From contig DLGX01000089.1 of the NCBI GenBank assembly GCA_002482925.1, positions 1-12,618 of the forward strand: 12,618 bases of DNA, in the 5' to 3' direction. The DNA comes from Candidatus Saccharibacteria bacterium UBA7683 (GTDB taxonomy: Bacteria > Patescibacteriota > Saccharimonadia > Saccharimonadales > UBA7683). Below the pieces are notes generated by a model that did no database searches, was not told the origin of the DNA, and saw nothing but the letters and a program-made list of their open reading frames with translations. Position numbers and translations under genes: made by a program. Shown piece after piece: positions 11,972 to 12,618 of this stretch. The first letter of the stretch is position 1; every line of letters begins with the position of its first letter.

Positions 11972-12552
11972 AACACGTAATTATTTATGTGCCAGGGCTT
12001 GGCGATAACATAAACTGGCTTGTGCGACTTCAAAAGTGGGCACTGAAGTTCTGGCGGGTGCATTTTGTACGAACCGAGGTTATTACTATGCAGTGGGCAG
12101 AACCTACTGACTTAAAACCTCGATTTGAACGGTTGATTAATCGAATAGACGAACTTCACGCAAAAGGTAAAAAGGTATCACTAATAGGAACAAGCGCAGG
12201 GGCAAGTGCGGTAATTTCAGCATTTGCACTCAGGCCCTCTGAAGTTTCTGGTGTAGTAACAATTTGTGGTAAGTTGCAGGGCAATGTATCTAACACCATA
12301 AAAGAGCTTAACCCATCGTTTGGGCAGTCGATGGAAATGCTCTCTAAATCTCTTACAAAGCTCACACCAGAACTTAAAAAAAGAATCCTGACAGTTTATT
12401 CACCTCTCGATATTGTAGTTCCACCACGAGATGCGGTGATTCCAGGAGCTAAAAAACTTCAAACTAAAGCACTTGGGCACAATGTAACCTGTGCGTATGT
12501 ATTGCTTTTTAAATCTAGAGAAATCGTTAAATTTCTTACTAGTACCTCTTAA
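11968..12552 (+). CDS. Small alpha/beta hydrolase
   Basis: A 194-residue compact alpha/beta-hydrolase. It begins with strand IIYVPGLGDN (oxyanion-loop region, residues 5-14), has the nucleophile elbow G74-T-S76-A-G78 after a KVSLI strand, D148 in VYSPLDIVVPP, and H171 in ALGHNV, a plausible Ser-Asp-His triad in the right order. No signal peptide or lid domain is seen, so a small cytoplasmic esterase or thioesterase-like enzyme is likely; the substrate is unknown. The start is TTG at 11968, overlapping the upstream TGA as TTGA. No ATG is available before residue 41, which would remove the first strands. Translation therefore probably depends on coupling to the DUF1697 gene. Confidence 0.85.
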   Translation: MKHVIIYVPGLGDNINWLVRLQKWALKFWRVHFVRTEVITMQWAEPTDLKPRFERLINRIDELHAKGKKVSLIGTSAGASAVISAFALRPSEVSGVVTICGKLQGNVSNTIKELNPSFGQSMEMLSKSLTKLTPELKKRILTVYSPLDIVVPPRDAVIPGAKKLQTKALGHNVTCAYVLLFKSREIVKFLTSTS

Positions 12553-12558
12553 TAGTAG

Positions 12559-12618
12559 CTAAATCTTCTTAGTATTTTTGGTACGTTGCCATGGCCAGTG
12601 GCCTTCAATTTCCATTTC
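12559..12618 (-). CDS. Possible C-terminal end of a minus-strand gene (partial)
   Basis: On the minus strand a frame enters from the right edge and ends at TAG (12561-12559). It shows 19 residues, including EIEGHWPWQRTKNTKKI, with a W-rich stretch and a Lys-rich tail typical of a real C-terminus. It would converge on the alpha/beta hydrolase with only 6 bases between, matching the local style. It is too short to identify. Confidence 0.35.
   Translation of the reverse strand, partial: EMEIEGHWPWQRTKNTKKI

Noticed and set aside
1..12618. CRISPR array, toxin-antitoxin pair, prophage or transposase
   Set aside because: No regularly spaced repeats, no nuclease/antitoxin signature and no recombinase motif were found; the degenerate kinase is the nearest to a zeta-type toxin but lacks the P-loop and a partner.

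Overview
This window looks like a piece of a small, AT-leaning genome of the Candidate Phyla Radiation, most likely Saccharibacteria (TM7) or a close relative. The evidence is tightly packed short genes, convergent genes that overlap at their stops, several -10 boxes sitting almost directly on start codons, and a 67-residue two-helix membrane protein of a type I associate with that group. TGA is used as a normal stop (ends of the genes at 4037 and 11429), which argues against the TGA=Gly groups SR1/Gracilibacteria. This placement is inference from gene style; no rRNA or marker gene is present.

Left part (1-5197): a truncated membrane-anchored class A beta-lactamase-like serine hydrolase reads leftward. 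It diverges from a fused trehalose-6-phosphate synthase/phosphatase, a complete two-step trehalose pathway in one chain. A 264-base stretch then leads into a RimK-type ATP-grasp ligase whose start may be an unusual ATT. A PhnB-like VOC protein and a DUF4287 protein follow as a pair, converging on a second, unrelated VOC protein.

Middle (5198-9000): first comes a kinase-like protein whose P-loop has lost its lysine, then a small membrane protein with a textbook ribosome binding site and terminator. Next is a two-gene segment of unknown function: a GC-richer 132-residue ORFan on the minus strand and a 526-residue protein with an internal twin-arginine motif. This segment is bracketed by an imperfect 24-25 base direct repeat. 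Its right edge holds a broken 3' fragment of tRNA-Gln next to the intact tRNA-Gln(CUG), plus a run of hairpins. This is the part of the window that looks most like an accessory or rearranged region. Terminators on both strands between the two unknown genes suggest a small RNA there.

Right part (9001-12618): a phospholipase D-like protein converges, with overlap, on the replication/recombination ATPase RarA. RarA diverges from a DUF1697 gene across only 27 bases, with two back-to-back -10 boxes that each end 6 bases before their start codon. DUF1697 is translationally coupled through TTGA to a small alpha/beta hydrolase. The last bases probably hold the end of another minus-strand gene.

No CRISPR array, insertion sequence, transposase, integrase or replication origin was recognised.
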